From the NCBI GenBank assembly GCA_030762175.1, contig CM060846.1, positions 309,538,512 through 309,602,511 on the forward strand: 64,000 nucleotides of DNA, in the 5' to 3' direction. The notes beneath the pieces are model-generated. The model searched no databases. It saw only the letters and a program-made list of their open reading frames with translations, and was not told the DNA's origin. Within the stretch, counting starts at the first letter, position 1, and every line of letters begins with the position of its first letter. Shown one piece after another: positions 59,481 through 64,000 of this stretch. The position numbers and the translations under genes are program-made. Origin of the DNA: Metallyticus violacea. Taxonomy: Eukaryota; Arthropoda; Insecta; Mantodea; Metallyticidae.

Positions 59481-59782
59481 CAGAGCTGTGTAGCTGTGGT
59501 GGGTTGCCAGCAATAAATACTCCATGCACAGTTACACTCTTGTGGATTGCTTGGAGCTTCTCGGTGTTTAAAACGGAGGGCTCTATTCCTAAAAATGATA
59601 TTATGCATGATAAATAACTAATCATTAACGTTCCGTAACATTCAATTACAAATATTTACATTAAAATCAGGATCTCTTGCCTGCAATCGCCACAAATTAC
59701 CTCTTTGACTGCCGATCCCGCAGCTGCCGTGAAATGGATAACAAAATTAAGAGATGTTATACGAAATCTCATGTTTAGAGCT

Positions 59783-59828
59783 AGGCTGATGACGTGAGAT
59801 GTTAAAGAGCGTCCGTAAATAAACCAGA
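59783..59828 (+). mobile_element. Tail-only SINE B insertion T4
   Basis: The 46-bp insert starts AGGCTGATGACGTGAGATG and ends AGAGCGTCCGTAAATAAACC, the 3' end of family B. It is flanked by ATGTTTAGAGCT (59771-59782) and ATGTTTAGAACT (59829-59840), a 12-bp duplication with one mismatch. Confidence 0.85.
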
Positions 59829-59844
59829 ATGTTTAGAACTGTGT

Positions 59845-62175
59845 CAAGGGAATATTGCTTCAAAATTGTAAGCATAAAGGGATATCACCAAAGTCAGAAA
59901 AACGAACAACGGTGTGATAAGAGTTCTTACGGCAAGGACTACCAAGTTGAACCTATAGATATTCGCAATCACCTATTCTGTTTCAGCAGATATAAAATAT
60001 TGGAATTGTTCATGCTAAAATATGCAAGGAAGAATGGGGTAAGGTATATTTTTATTAGCAATGATAGCGGTACTTTTGTGAAGGTCAGCTGAATTCGTGA
60101 ACACATGGAATGTATTTTATTCTTCCATTTTATATCCTGCTGAGCACCGCTTGCATAATGCTTAGGAGGGGTCCGTTGAGATCGTACATAAATTTAATAT
60201 TCCAGTCCCTTCTCGCGCAGCATTTATCTTTTCCCTCTGGAGGTAGATTTCAAGGGAATATCTTCAATTTGGGGATGAAGAAACACTATTCATACGTACA
60301 TTTAGAGGGAATTTCCTCAATGTTAAATACAAACCTTGATACACAGTTATAAAATAAAAGAGAAACATACAAGTCTTATGAGCATAATTTATAATACAAC
60401 TGTAGAAAAGAATACTTAGTTTATTGCTGTTACAATTGAACAGACCCATTGTTTCAGGTCATAAAGGTGCACAATTCCACTCCACTACTTTGAGCTAATT
60501 TGTATTCTCTTAGTAGCATAACTGGATCAAGCTGAGCTTCTATAGGTTTCCTTGCGACGACACATTGCATTCATGTTGAACACTTTGTAGTTGAGAGCAA
60601 TGGCGAATATCATTCATTTATATCACTGAAAATTCTCGTGGTCCCACTTTGTTACTAAGGGAAGTAAAAACGACGATTTTCATGATTTCTTTACATTTGG
60701 ATATTTTGATATAACTTTTAAAGTGGTACAATCATTCTACCTATTTTTAAAATTATATCTTAACAGCTTTTTAAGCTTTTCTATATAATTCCCATAGTTA
60801 AACCTAAAACATTTTACACATATTCGCCGTAGAGAGAAATATTATTTTTATAATTTTTTCGTAAAATAAATAAATGAAAATAAAACTGATAGGACTCGAG
60901 AGTAAATGATAGGAAATCATCCTGAATGGTTTTGAGGTTATACTTCTTCTTCAATTATGTTTTTTTTTTCTTTTGACATGTTTAATTGCAATTTCTGAAA
61001 AAATTTATGACCCATTATATAAGAAACGTATATGTTAAAACATTAACATGCTAGGAACTACTTGTCTGAAAAGGTTTGAAAATTTCATTTACAGTAATTT
61101 TTAAAACTAGAAATGCAAATGTATTAAATAGTATTTTCGTCATATTAAAAAAGAGTAACTATCTTACTGTTCAATACAAAAATTTCTATTCATATTAATT
61201 ACATGAAAAAGTGTTCATAAATACACCACGGAAAAATCAGCTATCTGTCTTTAATATTGTTGAGATAATAGGCAATGAATTTGCTAATTTTAACATTGGC
61301 GGGGATAGAGCATTTTCACTCCCCTTAAATTTATTGTCCATACCTGCTCCCTATTAATGCGCAAATGTGTACTTTACTAAACATGCTATTGTGTCTTAAT
61401 GCTTTGCTCTCATTACAATAAAATGTCATTTCTAAGAGGAAAAAGAAATAAATATAGACAGGTGCTTTTATTTTTGTTTCACTAGTTTTTGCATATTTGC
61501 TACTCACCCCGCGCTTCTTTGACTAATTAGCTTTTTATAAATTTCAATTCATATTTAATGTTTTGTCAACTCTTGTGTTGGGAGGTGGTAGAATCTCTAC
61601 AGTGACAGTCTAATGGATTCTAATGCACTTAAAAGGTTATGTACTCTCTCATATCATGCAAGGAAATACTGGAACTGCCTACCTTTATATATCACATACA
61701 TTTATGGCATATGCTTATGAAATTACCCCTGACCCTTCTTAATGCTCTTTGAGAGATGAACTGGACATCTTTAAGAGTGCTATTCTTTAGTCGTGTATAC
61801 TAATTAATTTATGAATTGCGTTACGACTTGGAACTTGATCACCTGTAAAATTCTCTTCAAATTATCCTAGCAGCACGAATCATGTATGAACATCATTGAG
61901 AAATTGAATAATAGAACTACTGCTTACCATAGGGTATTCTTAGCAGGCTTTACTCTAGTGTTAGGCACATGTTTCATCGTTCGACAAACATGACTGATAG
62001 GTGTTAGACTCAAATTCAACGTAGTACTCACACAGCACAACTAACCATGAGCGATGGCTTATCGACCGATGAAATCCCCCGATTCTCCATCGGTCATCAG
62101 ATAATTAATGGCCCGATACATTAAACTGTTCCGTAAGTTTCTCTTGTAAATGTTGTCGCACCTGAATTTGTTCTG
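59845..62175. other. AT-rich DNA, nothing recognised
   Basis: No gene or known repeat; frames of up to 87 codons (59829-60092 +) show no family pattern. Confidence 0.45.
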
Positions 62176-62181
62176 CTTTAA

Positions 62182-62430
62182 TAGTGTTAAACGCCCGTCT
62201 TCATGTTGAGGCTTCGCAGGCTGTGGACACTGGTGGTACATGAAATACTAAAATGAAAAATTAGATAGGGATTTTTTTAACTTTCGGGTACCTGCCCAAC
62301 ATTTGCCATTTATTAGGACCGAGGAAAACCTGGAAAAATTAGTCATGGAGGACACTTCTGGGGAAAATCGAAACTCAGACTATCTCCTCATGAGTGCGTG
62401 CTTTAACGACTTTGGCCACCCGTGGTATTT
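62182..62430 (-). mobile_element. SINE family A copy A6, decayed
   Basis: The reversed tail GTGTTAAACGCCCGTCTTCA is followed by the body (GGTACATGAAATACTAAAATG, then CATTTGCCATTTATTAGGACC and GAGGAAAACCTGGAAAAATT). The head remnant is GCTTTAACGACTTTGGCCACC, ending CCGTGG near 62430. The B-box is mutated (AAATCGAAACTC). More diverged than A3 and A5; no target duplication seen. Confidence 0.85.
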
Positions 62431-62434
62431 TTGA

Positions 62435-64000
62435 TTATTCTAAATTCTACATACATAAACAGTAAGCGCTGAGCAAATATACAAGTAACGTCGGGGATTT
62501 TATATAAAACTGTGCTTTAATCTAGTTCGCTATATCATCCGAGTAATTAATTCTAAAATTTCAATAATTTACAACATAATAAAGGTTATACAAATATGAG
62601 AAAATCCCTTGCCCTGGTACCACAATAAATAACTTAATTCGAAAACTCCAAGTGCTGAGCCCATCCGTTATTCCTAATTAGCCATTACGCAGCCGTTGTT
62701 ATTTGAGCATTCCCAATAAGATGTTAACGATTTATAAAAACAGAAATGTGTGGAGTGAAACATATAACTTCTGAATGAAGAACCGAATATAAGGTAAGAA
62801 ATAATCCTCAATCTCGATTTACCTCAAGGATTTTAAAAATGTAGGTTGCGATACTTCTTATTATAATAATATGTGGAAAATGGTAAAGTGAAAAAATTCT
62901 GAAACATAAACGAAGCTACTGCGAGAGCTTCTCAATAACAAACGCTAAAAGAATTGTTGCATTGAAATTTTAAAACACGCAAATGGTCGCGATACATTGT
63001 TGATAAAAACAAAAAGAATAAAAGAGAGATTGAGAGAGGAAACATTCTAGTATGCTGGTACTTACAACGTGATGAATCGTTAATAAAATTAATTACAAAA
63101 ATGATAAATATTTTATTTTGGACGTTAATTATTTCAATTAAGATAGCTTAGAAGTGTAAAATGACAAAATTTGACTTTTTATATTATATGAAGTTGAGGA
63201 AATTTTAACCATTTAAAAAAGGTATTTAATGGCATTGCACATGTCATTAGATCTTGATGTACCATGTCCCTTTCACTGACATTCTTTATATTTCAACTAT
63301 TTTTTAAATAACTTTTGAGGAAAATTTTGTTATTCCTTGATTACGGGTCAAAATGGCGCAGACTAACCAACAAAAGCAGCAGGGGATAATGTTTATGATG
63401 ATTATTCTCCAAGAGATCAAGGATTTTAAGTTCAAATTCGATGGATATTACGAGATATCGGGTTACAGACTTTAAACTTTTTTATATTTTGTCTTAAAAT
63501 TTGAAGTGTATAATTGCCTTTATTTCGTTCATAGAGAAAGCAAATTAAAACTGAAAGCTATCAGAAGTTAAATTCATGCAGTTGAATGGTATGAAATATA
63601 TTCTTTTAATGTACAGAAAAATTTAACCCTGTACTTCAACTTGTTTTTAAGAAAAAGAAAACATCAATATAATTTTTTACCATTTTTTCTTCCAGCAACT
63701 TTATAACTTAATGTTTTTGTACGATAAACTATAATGCATATAAACATAAAACTCAACATAGAAAAATCTGCACGTACACCAATATTATAGTAAGTGTTTT
63801 ATACTGAGATATCAAACGTGTTCAGACTCCGGATATTTACATGTTTCTTGAGTTAAGGGCATGCTCAGGTAAGTCATACATTCCCCAATTGCCTTAAATT
63901 AAAATATTTTGAAAGGAATTTAAAAACTTCTATTGGAACATTTACTTATAAATATCAACTAAGTAGTATGAAAGACACGTTCACGAAAAGAAAAACTTAA
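62435..64000. other. AT-rich DNA, nothing recognised
   Basis: No recognised feature to the end of the window. Confidence 0.5.

Noticed and set aside
1..64000. LINE or LTR reverse transcriptase that could mobilise the SINEs
   Set aside because: None of the frames or translations examined showed a reverse transcriptase motif such as YxDD in a credible context.

Overview
This window is eukaryotic intergenic or intronic DNA from an animal, most likely an insect or other arthropod with a large, repeat-rich genome. It is AT-rich and its reading frames are short; the longest is 159 codons. I recognise no host protein gene, rRNA gene or functional tRNA gene. The organism call rests on the transposon types: many Tc1/mariner/IS630 relics of kinds common in insects, plus two tRNA-derived SINE families.

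The identifiable content is transposable elements in several age layers. (1) DNA transposons: one nearly complete TA-flanked element at 27401-28856 (+), a related copy at 39361-40756 (-), and decayed transposase pieces near 2.0-2.4, 15.4, 17.4, 36.0, 42.5-43.0, 43.2, 47.0-47.6, 54.4-55.1 and 59.3 kb. A 534-bp fold-back element lies at 16117-16650. (2) SINE family B, with a tRNA-like head (possibly tRNA-Arg-like) and a body of about 290 bp: 6213-6871 (split), 21534-21823, 29891-30185, 47253-47571, 52919-53136 and 57345-57610. (3) SINE family A, with a tRNA-Ser/Leu-like head and a body of about 275 bp: 6265-6557, 11323-11490, 18868-19140, 22815-23122, 30378-30656 and 62182-62430. (4) Tiny insertions of about 45-57 bp carrying only the 3' tail of a SINE, each with its own target-site duplication: 23015-23071, 50550-50602, 51431-51481 and 59783-59828.

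Nesting gives a relative chronology. SINE B at 47253 interrupts a mariner transposase relic, SINE A at 6265 interrupts a SINE B, and a tail-only piece at 23015 interrupts a SINE A. I saw no recognisable LINE reverse transcriptase that could have mobilised the SINEs, so the machinery presumably lies elsewhere.

The most striking structure is a 202-bp near-perfect palindrome at 40678-40879. It is built from two identical 79-bp copies of a transposon 5' end, head to head around a TG/TA microsatellite. Other items worth checking are the tail-only retro-insertions, a two-copy repeat sharing a reading frame (5800-6012 and 57727-57925), a 20-bp perfect hairpin beside a possible MITE (42050-42252), and a few unassigned reading frames (26178-26657, 52577-52858, 55385-55675). 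Family assignments were made by eye from remembered protein patterns, without any search.
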